NCBI GenBank assembly: GCA_963815645.1
Contig: CAWFHL010000001.1
Coordinates: 1,984,001-2,048,000 of the forward strand
Direction of reading: 5' to 3'
From: JBBRHQ01 sp963815645
Lineage (GTDB): Bacteria > Actinomycetota > Thermoleophilia > Solirubrobacterales > 70-9
DNA: 64,000 nucleotides
Every line of letters starts with the position of its first letter. The stretch's first letter is position 1. Of the stretch, positions 7,196-15,977 are shown piece after piece. A program made the translations under genes and the position numbers. The notes under the pieces were generated by a model, which was given only the letters and a program-made list of their open reading frames with translations, ran no database searches and was not told the DNA's origin.

Positions 7196-8986
7196 TTAGG
7201 GTCCGGGGAGTCCGGGATCGAGGATCAGCAGCTCGTCGCCGGCGCCGAGCCTTGCCCTCTCCTCGGGGGCGATCGTCACGGTGCCGTTTTCCTCTCTGAC
7301 GGCGAAGGGGACGACTCCGCGAGAGAGCCCGGCAGCATAGAGCTCGCCGAAGCTGGCCCCCTCGGAGGCGCCGAGCTTCTCGGTCTCGATCCGCACATCG
7401 CCTCCGAACAGTGCCTCGAGCGCGGTCGCCGCCCGGGAGTCGAGGACGCTGAAGGCGATCGCGGTCGAGATCACGTCGAGGGTCGAGACGGCGCTCAGCC
7501 GCCGGTCGTCAGGCAGCCTGCGCACCGAGTCGGGCAAGAACATCTCCGCCACCACAGGGGTCTCGGCGCCGATCAGCCTCAGCACGTGCAGGGTCGAGAG
7601 GGTGGCCTCGGCGTCCGAGGCTCGCAGGTCGTAACTGCTCGGGCTGGGGGTAACGAGGACGATGTCGGGGGCGGCCGCTCGCAGCCCGCGCTCCAGATCG
7701 GCCGGGTCGGTGGGGCGGATTTCGACGAAGTCGAGCGAGACCCCGTCGTAGTCCCGCGCGGGCAGGTAGCCGTCGTGGGCGGCCCGGGTCGCCAGCACCG
7801 TCACCGCGACCCGCCCACGCTGGGCTGCGCTGAACTCCTCCATCAGGGCGGGGGCGTTGATCCCGCAGCCGACCATGGCGATCTTCAGCGCACCGTCGCG
7901 GCGGCGGTGGCCGCCTGCCGTCAGGTACCTCGCCGACCGACCGCGGCCGAGGCCGATGACGATGACCCGATCCTCCTCGCCCACGGTCTCCTCGGGATCC
8001 GGGGCGTAGCGCGCCTCCTTGCCACGGATCAAGCCGATCGGGATGCCGTCGTGGATCCGCTTCGAGAGCGACCCGAAGGGGCTTCCGGAGAGCCCGTCCG
8101 GCGGAATCGCCCGTACCGCGGCCTCCTCGCCGAGGCCAGGCAGGACCGAACCCAGCTCGGGCCGCACGATCGCCAGGCGGAGGACGGCCGCGACCACCCG
8201 GTCGCCGACCACCGCGTCCCACTCGTGGGGCAACAGCTGCCAGGCCGCGTCGACGTTGCGCCCGCGGCGAAACAGCAGGCAAACCCTGGGGTTCGCGGCC
8301 GGTGCACGCTCCTCGAGGTACGCCCGTAACGCCAGGCCGCTCTGCAGCACCTCGACATCGGCGCTGTCGGCCGGCGTCGGCCCGCTGGTGGTCGGGAAGA
8401 CGATGATCCTGCGGGCCGTTTCCACGGAGGCCAGCTCGAGCCCGGAGGCGGCCGCGGTATCGCCGACCACCATCTCCACCCGCATCGACCCGGACTGTTC
8501 GCGCAGCGCCGCGAGCAGCTCCTCCCGCTGGTCCCTGGCGCCCTCGGGGGCGAGGAGGACCAGCTCCCTCGGCAGGGTCTCGGGCCGCCCGACCCGGACC
8601 AGGGTGGAGGGGGTCTCCGGCGCCAGGTCGATTCCGCCGATCACGACCAGGTGGTCGTCAGCCCGGACCGGCACCTCGGTGCGGCCGAGCCGCTCGATCG
8701 AGCGCCCCAGGGTCTCGGCGGTAACGGTGAACAGGAGCCCGACCAGCAGAACAAGGCCGGCGATCACCTGGAAGAGGCCGATCACCCGATTCGGGGCGCC
8801 CTCGTCGTCCTGGAGGCTGGAGGGGTCGAGCAGGTGCTTGACGGAGGACCAAAGCGAATCGCCGAATGTGTCGAACTCGTCGAAGCCGTAGTGCAGAAGG
8901 GCCGCCGAGGCGAGGAGCACGATCGCGATCGCCGCGAGAAGCACGGCGAGCCTGCCCCAGTTGCTGCGCAGCAGCCTCGTCAGCAT
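7196..8986 (-). CDS. CASTOR/POLLUX (DMI1)-like ion channel with RCK/TrkA-N domains
   Basis: A 596-residue membrane protein with two hydrophobic helices near the N-terminus (about residues 8-32 and 66-92, the second ending FTVTAETLGRSIERLG). A long cytoplasmic region with repeated nucleotide-binding-like folds follows (DDHLVVIGGIDLAPE at about 110 and KIAMVGCGINAPALMEEF at about 365). This layout matches the CASTOR/POLLUX/DMI1 cation-channel family, known from plant nuclear envelopes and from actinobacterial homologues. A canonical TVGYGD K+ filter is not seen, as is usual for this family. TAGCCT lies 8 bases before the ATG, inside the end of the upstream gene, so it may have its own leaderless promoter. 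Confidence 0.8.
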   Translation of the reverse strand: MLTRLLRSNWGRLAVLLAAIAIVLLASAALLHYGFDEFDTFGDSLWSSVKHLLDPSSLQDDEGAPNRVIGLFQVIAGLVLLVGLLFTVTAETLGRSIERLGRTEVPVRADDHLVVIGGIDLAPETPSTLVRVGRPETLPRELVLLAPEGARDQREELLAALREQSGSMRVEMVVGDTAAASGLELASVETARRIIVFPTTSGPTPADSADVEVLQSGLALRAYLEERAPAANPRVCLLFRRGRNVDAAWQLLPHEWDAVVGDRVVAAVLRLAIVRPELGSVLPGLGEEAAVRAIPPDGLSGSPFGSLSKRIHDGIPIGLIRGKEARYAPDPEETVGEEDRVIVIGLGRGRSARYLTAGGHRRRDGALKIAMVGCGINAPALMEEFSAAQRGRVAVTVLATRAAHDGYLPARDYDGVSLDFVEIRPTDPADLERGLRAAAPDIVLVTPSPSSYDLRASDAEATLSTLHVLRLIGAETPVVAEMFLPDSVRRLPDDRRLSAVSTLDVISTAIAFSVLDSRAATALEALFGGDVRIETEKLGASEGASFGELYAAGLSRGVVPFAVREENGTVTIAPEERARLGAGDELLILDPGLPGP

Positions 8987-8997
8987 CGCGACTCAGG

Positions 8998-10461
8998 CTA
9001 TCCGCAGTGCCGATAGAGGATCCACGACCGATTGCCCCCGACCCGGACGAACCCGCGACCCGGTTTCGCGGTCACGAATCGGGTCGGGTCCTTCGGGTCG
9101 AGGATGAAGTTGTGGATCACGAACGGGCTCGCCGGGGCAAGGAAATATCCGCGGCGAGGCCGGGCCTGCTCGCTGGAGCTGACGATCCGCGAGGGGCGGA
9201 CGTCGAGGTCGAAGGCGAGGCGGGGGACGGCGCGGTGGTTGGGCACGGAGATCGGCAGGCAGAGCGGCTCGAAGGCATCGGAGGTGGCGAGGTCGCCGAG
9301 GTCGCGCTCGATCCGGCCCTGGTTGGCGAGATCGGTGTGGACGGTGCTCAGCAGGTCGTACTGGTTCGGCCCCCAGGCGAGGAACATCACGGCGACCAGA
9401 ACAGCGAATGCCTGCCAGGCGGCGCGCCAGCGGCGGCCGGGCTCGAGCAGGCGCCATCCCAGCAGCCCGGCGGCGACGAACACCGCGAGGATCGCCGCGG
9501 CGAGCATCGTGTAGCGGGGGATGATCGCCAGCCCAGCGACCGCCAGCAGGGCGAAGGCGCCGAGCGCCAGTGCGGCCGCGACGATCCCGACCACGGCACG
9601 GCGGCGCAGCAGGGCCAGACAGAGGACGATCCCCCCGGCGGCGCCGACCATTCCCGGCCACTGCAGCACCTCGCCGAGCCGCCGGGGCCCGTAGAGGACG
9701 AGATCGAGGGCGCCGGTCTGCCGATCGAGGGTGGAGACCGTGTCGCGGGTACCGGTGAACGAGTAGGTCGGGCTGCCGGCCGTGATCAGATCGAACAGCC
9801 CCCAGGCCACCGGCGCCGAGGCGGCGAGCGCCGCCAGCCAGGCGAGCTCCGCGGCGCTCCGCTCGCCGCGCGCTCGCAGCCGCAAGCCGGGCGAGCGCTC
9901 CAGGGCCAGCGCAAGCCAGGCGAGATAGGCGGCCGAGAACAACCAGGCCTCGGGCCGCAGCAGCCCGGCCGCGGCCAGCCCCGCCAGCACCGGCCAGCCG
10001 GCCCGCGGTCGCCTCGTCTCGATCGCCAGGGCGCCGAGGCAGAGAGCGATGTAGGGCAGATCGACATATGCGCGGATGCCGTTGGAGAGGAAGGGCGCCC
10101 GGGTGAGGACGATCAGCGCCGCGACCACCCCGATCGCGCGGTCGAACCAGAGGCTGCCGAGCCGGTAGACCAGGTAGCCGATCAGCCCCAACGAGGCATA
10201 GGCGATCACCATCGTCACGGTGATTGCTCCCTGCCCCAGCGGGGTGGTCAGGAGGCCGAGCAGGTCGGCGAGGGGGTGGGGGGTGGGGGGCAGAGCTGCG
10301 CCGTAATCGAGGCCCATCCCGTGGGCCAGCTCCCGTCCCCAGACCAGCGCGTAGATCGTGTCGTAGTTGGGGAACCCGAGCGGGAAGATCGCCAGCAGCG
10401 CCGCCGAAACGCCGGCGATCCAGGCCGCGGGCGCTGACAGCTTGCGGGCGGCCGGAGGCAT
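8998..10461 (-). CDS. Polytopic membrane glycosyltransferase-like protein
   Basis: A 487-residue integral membrane protein with roughly ten hydrophobic segments spread over residues 8-380 and a soluble C-terminal part of about 110 residues that ends at a TAG 11 bp before the channel gene. The early periplasmic loop (GRELAHGMGLDYG) and the periodic helices fit the GT-C superfamily of polyprenyl-phosphate-sugar transferases, but no specific family motif allows a substrate to be named. It could instead be an uncharacterised actinobacterial membrane protein. TAGTTT ends exactly 6 bases before the ATG. A longer open frame exists on the same strand, but the ATG at 10461 with this promoter element is the likelier start. 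Confidence 0.62.
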   Translation of the reverse strand: MPPAARKLSAPAAWIAGVSAALLAIFPLGFPNYDTIYALVWGRELAHGMGLDYGAALPPTPHPLADLLGLLTTPLGQGAITVTMVIAYASLGLIGYLVYRLGSLWFDRAIGVVAALIVLTRAPFLSNGIRAYVDLPYIALCLGALAIETRRPRAGWPVLAGLAAAGLLRPEAWLFSAAYLAWLALALERSPGLRLRARGERSAAELAWLAALAASAPVAWGLFDLITAGSPTYSFTGTRDTVSTLDRQTGALDLVLYGPRRLGEVLQWPGMVGAAGGIVLCLALLRRRAVVGIVAAALALGAFALLAVAGLAIIPRYTMLAAAILAVFVAAGLLGWRLLEPGRRWRAAWQAFAVLVAVMFLAWGPNQYDLLSTVHTDLANQGRIERDLGDLATSDAFEPLCLPISVPNHRAVPRLAFDLDVRPSRIVSSSEQARPRRGYFLAPASPFVIHNFILDPKDPTRFVTAKPGRGFVRVGGNRSWILYRHCG

Positions 10462-10550
10462 CGCCGCAAACTACAGAGAGCTGCCGCCACCGCCCGCTCG
10501 GGACCCGGGGCGGCGCCCGGGCCGCAGATAGACTGGCCCCCAACTTGCCG

Positions 10551-12233
10551 ATGAGCGAATCGACCTCCCTCTACCGCCGCCACCGCCCCGGCTCCCTCGA
10601 CGAGGTGGTGGGCCAACAGCATGTGGTCCGCACCCTGCGAAACGCCATCACCCAGGGGAAGGTCCATCATGCCTACCTGTTCGTCGGGTCGCGCGGAACC
10701 GGCAAGACCTCGATGGCAAAGATCCTCGCCCGCTCGCTGAACTGCGAGCGAGGCGGGCCGACCACGAGCCCGTGTGGCGAGTGCGACTCCTGCCGGGGTA
10801 TCGCCGCGGGGCACTCGATGGACGTGATCGAGATGGATGCAGCGTCGAACCGCTCGGTCGACGATGTCCGCGAGCTGCGCGAGCGGGTCGCCTACGCGGC
10901 CGCCGCCGGGCGCTGGAAGGTCTACATCATCGACGAGGCCCACATGTTGACCAAGGAGGCGTGGAACGCCTTCCTGAAGACGCTCGAGGAGCCGCCGCCG
11001 AACACCGTCTTCGTCCTTGCCACGACCGAGGCCCACAAGGTGATGCCGACGATCGCGGATCGCTGCCAGCGCTTCGACTTCGCCCGTCCCTCCCTGGAGG
11101 AGATCGCCGTGGTCCTGCGCCGGGTCGCAGCCAGCGAGCAGATCGAGATCGAGGACGGCGCAGTGGCGATGATCGCCCGCTCGGCTTCGGGAAGCTTCCG
11201 CGATGCCCTCGGCACCCTCGACCAGCTCGTCGCCTTCGGGGGGGAGCACTCGGTCGGCCTCGACGCGGTGCTCGAGATGCTCGGCGCCGCCGACGCCGAT
11301 CTCCTCTTCGAGGCGGTGGACGCGGTCGCGGCCGAGGATCCCAAGGCGGTGCTGGAAACCGTCGCAAGGGTGGCGTCCTCGGGCCGCGACCCGGTCCAGT
11401 TCGCCCGCGACCTCCTTGCCCACCTGCGCCAGCTGCTGGTCACCCAGACGATCGGCGAGGTCCCGGAATCCTTCCTGATCACCGCCGCCGACGGGGAGCG
11501 CCTGCGCGCGCAGGCCGCCTCGCTCGGCGCCGCGACCCTGGTGCGGACGATCGATCAGCTCGCCGAGGCGCTGGCCGCGGTGCGCGAGGGCGATGATGCC
11601 CGGCTCGCGGTCGAGGTCTCGCTGCTGAAGGCGGCAAGCCCGGAGCTCGACGGCCGCGCTGAGGGCCTGGCGCGAAGGGTCGAGAGGCTGGAGCAGCGAG
11701 GCGGGGGATCGGAGGGACCGCTCGAACCCGCCAGGCCGGAACCCTCCGAGCCCCGGGCGCAGCCCGAGAAGGACGAGGGGGCCGCGAGCGAGGGGGAGCC
11801 CGAGCCGGAGAGCGAGACACCGGGACCGGCCGCCTCCTCCGGGTCGGCGCCCGCCTCGCCCGCCGGCGGCGAGCTCGACCTCGAGAAGCTCAACCGGCTC
11901 TGGCCCGCGGTGCTCGACCAGGTGCGCCAGTCCGGCTCGGCGATGCTCTCGGCGCTGTTCGAGGGCACCCGTCCGGTCGCCCTCGACAGCGAGGAGTCCG
12001 TGCTGCGGGTCGGATTCCCCTCGACCGCGACCTTCCACAAGCGAAAGGCCGAGGCGGTGGAGCAGCGCGAGCGCTTCGCCGAGGCCCTGGGGTCGATCGT
12101 CGGCGCTCATCTGCGGCCGGTCTACGTGCTGCTCGACGGCGAGGCCGGCCCCGAGGGCGCCGAGGAGGCGCTCGACGAGGACGAGCTGCTGGAGCGGCTG
12201 AAGAGCGAGTTCGACGCGGAGGAGGTGAGCTGA
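10551..12233 (+). CDS. dnaX: DNA polymerase III subunit gamma/tau
   Basis: Clamp-loader ATPase of the replisome, 560 residues. It opens with the typical SLYRRHRPGSLDEVVGQ, then Walker A GSRGTGKTS (about residues 45-53), a four-Cys zinc module (CERGG...CGECDSC, about 64-79), Walker B IIDEAHML and the sensor region. Residues up to about 365 form the AAA+ and collar domains; after an acidic, Pro/Glu-rich linker (about 385-445) a tau-like C-terminal domain follows. The frame is open upstream of 10551, but homology begins at this ATG. Its TGA stop overlaps the ATG of ybaB by one base (TGATG), showing translational coupling in a dnaX-ybaB-recR operon. No slippery A-run for a gamma frameshift is visible. 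Confidence 0.96.
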   Translation: MSESTSLYRRHRPGSLDEVVGQQHVVRTLRNAITQGKVHHAYLFVGSRGTGKTSMAKILARSLNCERGGPTTSPCGECDSCRGIAAGHSMDVIEMDAASNRSVDDVRELRERVAYAAAAGRWKVYIIDEAHMLTKEAWNAFLKTLEEPPPNTVFVLATTEAHKVMPTIADRCQRFDFARPSLEEIAVVLRRVAASEQIEIEDGAVAMIARSASGSFRDALGTLDQLVAFGGEHSVGLDAVLEMLGAADADLLFEAVDAVAAEDPKAVLETVARVASSGRDPVQFARDLLAHLRQLLVTQTIGEVPESFLITAADGERLRAQAASLGAATLVRTIDQLAEALAAVREGDDARLAVEVSLLKAASPELDGRAEGLARRVERLEQRGGGSEGPLEPARPEPSEPRAQPEKDEGAASEGEPEPESETPGPAASSGSAPASPAGGELDLEKLNRLWPAVLDQVRQSGSAMLSALFEGTRPVALDSEESVLRVGFPSTATFHKRKAEAVEQRERFAEALGSIVGAHLRPVYVLLDGEAGPEGAEEALDEDELLERLKSEFDAEEVS

Positions 12234-12583
12234 TGGCTCGAGGTGGCGGCCCCGGGGGGATGGACATGGGTGCCCTGATGAAGCAGGCGCAGGAGATGCA
12301 GGCCCAGATGCTGAAGGCTCAGGAGCAGCTCGCCGACGAGGTGGTGGAGGCAAGCGCCGGCGGCGGCATGGTCAAGGTGAAGATCAGCGGCGACCTGCAG
12401 ATGCGGGAGATCACGATCGACCCCGAGGCGGTTGATCCCGGTGAGGTGGAGCTGCTCTCGGAGATGGTTCAGGCCGCAGTCAACGAGGCGATCCGCGCCG
12501 CCCAGGAGCTGGCCGCCACGAAGATGGGCCCGATCGCGGGCGGTCTCGGCGGAGCCGGCGGGCTCGGCCTCCCCGGCACTTGA
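12233..12583 (+). CDS. ybaB: YbaB/EbfC nucleoid-associated protein
   Basis: Small DNA-binding protein (116 residues) of the YbaB/EbfC family, which forms a tweezer-like dimer and compacts DNA. Recognisable features are the Met/Gln-rich helix (MKQAQEMQAQMLKAQEQL), the central beta-strand motif GGGMVKVKISGDL, and the final helix with AVNEAIRAAQELAATKM followed by a Gly-rich tail. It sits between dnaX and recR, the standard neighbourhood. Its start overlaps the dnaX stop by one base. Confidence 0.95.
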   Translation: MARGGGPGGMDMGALMKQAQEMQAQMLKAQEQLADEVVEASAGGGMVKVKISGDLQMREITIDPEAVDPGEVELLSEMVQAAVNEAIRAAQELAATKMGPIAGGLGGAGGLGLPGT

Positions 12584-12595
12584 GCGGGTGCCCGG

Positions 12596-13198
12596 TTGAG
12601 TGAGGGCCCGGCCCCGCTAGGCCGCCTGGTCGCCGAGCTGTCCCGCCTGCCGGGGATCGGGCAGCGGACGGCGCAGCGGCTCGCCTTCCACATCCTGCGA
12701 GCCGACGACGAGGAGGCCGCCCGCCTCGCCGCCGCGATCCGCGAGGTGAAGGAGAAGGTCGGCCTCTGCGAGGTCTGCTTCAACCTCGCGGAGGGCCCGC
12801 GCTGCCGGATCTGCGAGGACGCGACGCGCGACCGCTCGGTGATCTGTGTGGTCGAGGAGCCCGGTGACGTGATCCCGATCGAGCGGACCCACGAGTACCG
12901 CGGCCTCTACCACGTCCTCGGAGGCGCCCTCTCGCCGATTGACGGGGTCGACCCGCAGGACCTGCGGATCGCCGAGTTGATCGGGCGGGTCGCGGACTCC
13001 GACGAGGTGCGCGAGATCGTCCTCGCGACCAACCCGACCACGACAGGGGAGGCGACCGCCATCCACATCGCCGGGCGGCTCCCCGAAACCCTCGAGGTCA
13101 CCCGGCTGGCCAGCGGCCTGCCGGTCGGCGCCGACCTCGAGCACGCCGACGAGGTCACCCTGGGCAAGGCCCTCGCCGGGCGCCGGGCGCTGGGCTGA
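12596..13198 (+). CDS. recR: Recombination mediator RecR
   Basis: RecFOR-pathway clamp-like protein that loads RecA at gaps, 200 residues, normal length. The N-terminal helix-hairpin-helix region includes LSRLPGIGQRTAQRLAFHIL; a four-Cys zinc finger (CEVCFNLAEGPRCRIC) is at about residues 57-72, and the Toprim domain begins ICVVEEPGDVIPIE. The start is TTG at 12596; no ATG or GTG upstream is in frame close by. It ends the dnaX-ybaB-recR operon, 12 bp after ybaB. Confidence 0.95.
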   Translation: MSEGPAPLGRLVAELSRLPGIGQRTAQRLAFHILRADDEEAARLAAAIREVKEKVGLCEVCFNLAEGPRCRICEDATRDRSVICVVEEPGDVIPIERTHEYRGLYHVLGGALSPIDGVDPQDLRIAELIGRVADSDEVREIVLATNPTTTGEATAIHIAGRLPETLEVTRLASGLPVGADLEHADEVTLGKALAGRRALG

Positions 13199-13241
13199 GC
13201 CCTCCCGCTGTCCGACCGCTTCGCAAAGGTGCGGGCGGTCG

Positions 13242-14195
13242 ATGAGCGAGAACGGTAACCGCGACGCGGCTGCCCTGCGTGCGCAGCTGGCTCGGATCGA
13301 GAGGCTGCGCGAGCAGGTGGCCAAGGCCTGGCTGATAGACGTGATCCTCGCCTCGCCGCTGGCCGCGGTGGAGCGGATGCCGCTCGCCTGGGCGACCAGT
13401 GACCTGCCGGAGTTGATCAGCGATCTGCTCGCAGCAGTCGGCGAGGAGGGCGCGCCCCATCTGTCTCCCCAGGGCCTGGAGCGGGCAGCGCGGCTGGCTG
13501 AGCTCCAACCCGGCTCTGCCCCCGCTCAGCTGACCCGGGAGATCTCCTCGCTGCAGACGGCGCTCCTCTCGACACTGAGCCAGGAACTGCCGTCCTCCGA
13601 GCCACAGCTGTTCGCCCAGGCCGTTCAGCGGCTCTCCTCCCTGTTCGGGCTGATCTCGGGAACCGCGACCGAGGCGCTGTTCGCCCAGGGCGAGCCCGGG
13701 CGCGACCCGGTGACCGGACTACAGCGGCCGGCCCAGATGCACCACCGCCTCGGGCAGCTGATCGAGACTCACCGCCGCTACGGGCATCCGTTCGCGATCG
13801 TCCTGCTCGACATCGAGGGACCCGGGGCTCGCGGAGAGCCGGAGGATCCCGGGATGGAAACGGTCCTGGCGATCGTCACCGCGGCCCTGCGGGAGAGCGT
13901 TCGCCTGGTCGACGAGGCCTACCGCCTCGAGCACGACGAGCTCTGCATTCTCGCCCCGGAGCAAACCACCGCCGAGGGGATGAAGATGGGCCAGCGGCTG
14001 GCCCAGATGCTGGAGGAGCTGGAGGCGGCCGGGGGGGTGCGGATCAATGTCTCCGCCGGGGTCGTCTCCTGCCCCGAGCACGGCTCCGACGCCGATCTGC
14101 TGCTGCGAGGGGCCGATACCGGGATGTGGCGGGCGCGGGCGACAGGCAAGCCCGCGGCCAGCGGCGGCGTGCAAGATCGCTCACAGTTTCCGTAA
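13242..14195 (+). CDS. GGDEF-fold protein with degenerate active site
   Basis: A 317-residue protein. The N-terminal half (about residues 1-145) is helical with no recognised sensor motif. The C-terminal half has GGDEF-domain landmarks: DPVTGLQRPAQMHHRL (the usual D-LTGL-NR entry helix), FAIVLLDIEG (the metal-binding FD strand) and the final INVSAGVVSCPEHG...ADTGMWRAR. The GG(D/E)EF loop itself is replaced by LEHDE within YRLEHDELCIL, so the substrate-binding glycines are missing. Diguanylate cyclase activity is unlikely; a c-di-GMP or GTP sensor or a purely structural role is more plausible. It follows recR by 43 bp and could be an operon tail. Confidence 0.72.
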   Translation: MSENGNRDAAALRAQLARIERLREQVAKAWLIDVILASPLAAVERMPLAWATSDLPELISDLLAAVGEEGAPHLSPQGLERAARLAELQPGSAPAQLTREISSLQTALLSTLSQELPSSEPQLFAQAVQRLSSLFGLISGTATEALFAQGEPGRDPVTGLQRPAQMHHRLGQLIETHRRYGHPFAIVLLDIEGPGARGEPEDPGMETVLAIVTAALRESVRLVDEAYRLEHDELCILAPEQTTAEGMKMGQRLAQMLEELEAAGGVRINVSAGVVSCPEHGSDADLLLRGADTGMWRARATGKPAASGGVQDRSQFP

Positions 14196-14292
14196 AAGCT
14201 GCCGATAACCGGCGTAAACCCGCGGCCCCGGTGGGACAATCGGCGCCCGCGAAGAAGGGTTTCGCCCCAGCCCCCCGTGAGATGATCCCCAG

Positions 14293-15141
14293 ATGACCCC
14301 AGGAATACGCACAAACGCAGCCGCAGAGGTGCTCGGCGTCAGCCCCAACACCCTGCGCAGCTGGGAGCGTCGTTACGGCTATCCCCAGCCCAGGCGTTCG
14401 CCTGGGAACCACCGTCAGTACGAGTTGCTCGAGCTTCAGACCCTGCGCGACGCGCTGGTCGAGACCGGCAACATCTCCTCTGCGATCGAGCTCGCCCTGC
14501 AGCGCCAGGAGGCCCCGGCGACGACGGCCGATCTGGCGGGGGCACTCGAGGCCTTCGACGAGGCCGCGGCCGACCGGGCCATGGAGGAGAGCCTGGCGCT
14601 GCGCCCGCTGGAGCGCACCGTCGAGGAGCTGCTGCTGCCGACCCTGGACTCGCTCGCCGCCGATTCCGAGAGGGCGGCCGAGCTCGAGTTCGCCAGCCGC
14701 TGGGCCACCGGCTGGCTGCTCGGGGCCCGCCGGCTCGCCTCCTCCGCCTCGCGCCCGGCGGGGATCCTGCTGCTTGACTCGAGCCCCGGTCAGGGCGCCG
14801 AGGCGGTCCACACCCAGGCCCTCGACCTGGCCCTGCGCCGCGCCGGCTTCCGAGTGCTATTGCTCTCCAGCGAGCTGGCCGACGAACGGCTCGAGCGGGC
14901 GGTCGGGGCGCTCGAGCCGACCGCGATCCTCCTCTGCGGTCCCGGATCGAGCCCCGCCGGGGCGGTGAGGGTGCTGCGCCGGGTGCGCGAACTGGGCGTC
15001 GACGCGCCGCTCTATGGCTTCCGCGCCGGCCCGCTCAGCGAGGGCGCCGACGGCATCCTCTCGGCCGGCGATACCCCGAGTCAGGTGACCGGGATGCTCA
15101 ACTCGGACCTGCGCCGGCAAGCTGTCCGCGCGTTTGCCTGA
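14293..15141 (+). CDS. MerR-family regulator with C-terminal B12-binding-like domain
   Basis: A 282-residue transcription factor of CarH/LitR architecture. The MerR winged helix occupies residues 1-70 (AAEVLGVSPNTLRSWERRYG, then PGNHRQYE). A helical cap (about 75-150) precedes a Rossmann-like domain (about 155-265). The lower-ligand His region is present as EAVHTQALDLALRRAGF, but in the cap the expected Glu-His pair appears as Glu-Phe (ELEFASRW), so photosensitive adenosylcobalamin sensing is uncertain. No carotenoid gene cluster is adjacent, so the target is unknown. The upstream 97 bp contain no obvious operator. Confidence 0.75.
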   Translation: MTPGIRTNAAAEVLGVSPNTLRSWERRYGYPQPRRSPGNHRQYELLELQTLRDALVETGNISSAIELALQRQEAPATTADLAGALEAFDEAAADRAMEESLALRPLERTVEELLLPTLDSLAADSERAAELEFASRWATGWLLGARRLASSASRPAGILLLDSSPGQGAEAVHTQALDLALRRAGFRVLLLSSELADERLERAVGALEPTAILLCGPGSSPAGAVRVLRRVRELGVDAPLYGFRAGPLSEGADGILSAGDTPSQVTGMLNSDLRRQAVRAFA

Positions 15142-15155
15142 GCGAAGCTTCGCGC

Positions 15156-15977
15156 TCAGCCGAGCAGCAGCGCCAGCTGGCGGCATTGCGCCAGCAGCCT
15201 GCCATCTGCGCTCCACAGCTCCCCGTCCTCATCGAAGAAGCCGTCACGCGCCAGGCCGGAGCGGAAGACGCTCAGGTACCAGTCGCCCGGCTCGCTGCCC
15301 GGCGGAGGCAGCGGCGAGCGGAAGTGGATGGTCAGATCGAGGGTCGGCGCCCGGTGGGCGCGGTCTAGGACGATGAATGCCGTGGGGATCCAGGCGTCGA
15401 GGATCGCCGCGGCCAGCGGCGGGTCGAGTGCGCGCGGCTCGCGGCTGCGGATCCAGCCCCCGGTGACCGGCTCCTCGGCGCTGCGGAAGGGCGGGGAGCC
15501 GATCGCCGGAACCGCCTCGTAGTTGTGGAAGAAGGCAGGCAGGTTCTGCTCCTCTGGGGTGAGGCGGGGAAGCTCCCCCGGCGGGCGGGCCGCGGGCATC
15601 TCATACGCCTCGTAGGACGGCCCCTCCCAGGGATCGGAGAAGGCGGCCAGGGCGGTGACCGAGACCTTTCCCTCCTGCTCGAGGCGCGCGGAGAGGAAGC
15701 TCGCCGCCCGGCCCTGGCGCTCGACCGTGACGGCGACCTCCGCCGGGCCGGCGGCCGGTGGGCGCAGGTAGTGGACGCTGAGCGAGCGCGGCGGCCGCTG
15801 CGGCGCCACCTCGCCGAGTGCGTTGAGCAGGATCGCCGCGATGTAGCCGCCGTTCGGGCCGCGACCCACCCACCAGTTCTCGCGGATGATCGCGCCGAAG
15901 CGGTTCTCCGCAAGCGGCTCGACCGCGATGTCCTGGTCGAACGGGTTCAGCACCCGTCCAGCCGCGGCCTCAGCCAT
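15156..15977 (-). CDS. Acyl-CoA thioesterase-like double-hotdog protein
   Basis: A 273-residue thioesterase of the TesB/acyl-CoA thioesterase-like type with two hotdog folds. The first contains NGGYIAAILLNALGE and SVHYLRPPAAGPAEV (about residues 40-85), the second DAWIPTAFIVLDRAHRAPTLDLTIHF (about 190-215) and ends with the typical WSADGRLLAQCRQLALL. The start is ATG at 15977, whose ATGGCTGA overlaps the stop of the preceding DUF4188 gene by 8 bases, so the two are translationally coupled. It is the last gene of the PadR-MMPL-DUF4188 operon, suggesting it hydrolyses a fatty-acyl or polyketide thioester linked to the exporter's cargo. Confidence 0.8.
   Translation of the reverse strand: MAEAAAGRVLNPFDQDIAVEPLAENRFGAIIRENWWVGRGPNGGYIAAILLNALGEVAPQRPPRSLSVHYLRPPAAGPAEVAVTVERQGRAASFLSARLEQEGKVSVTALAAFSDPWEGPSYEAYEMPAARPPGELPRLTPEEQNLPAFFHNYEAVPAIGSPPFRSAEEPVTGGWIRSREPRALDPPLAAAILDAWIPTAFIVLDRAHRAPTLDLTIHFRSPLPPPGSEPGDWYLSVFRSGLARDGFFDEDGELWSADGRLLAQCRQLALLLG

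Noticed and set aside
8866..10437. Open frame antisense to the GT-like gene
   Set aside because: Low-complexity Gly/Arg/Asp composition; the opposite strand encodes a protein with clear membrane helices and a promoter element.
10551..12233. Programmed gamma/tau frameshift site in dnaX
   Set aside because: No A-rich slippery run occurs near the end of the AAA+ region; only the long product is supported.
10248..12353. Long antisense open frame across dnaX and ybaB
   Set aside because: Antisense shadow of a high-GC coding region; the sense strand has unmistakable dnaX motifs.
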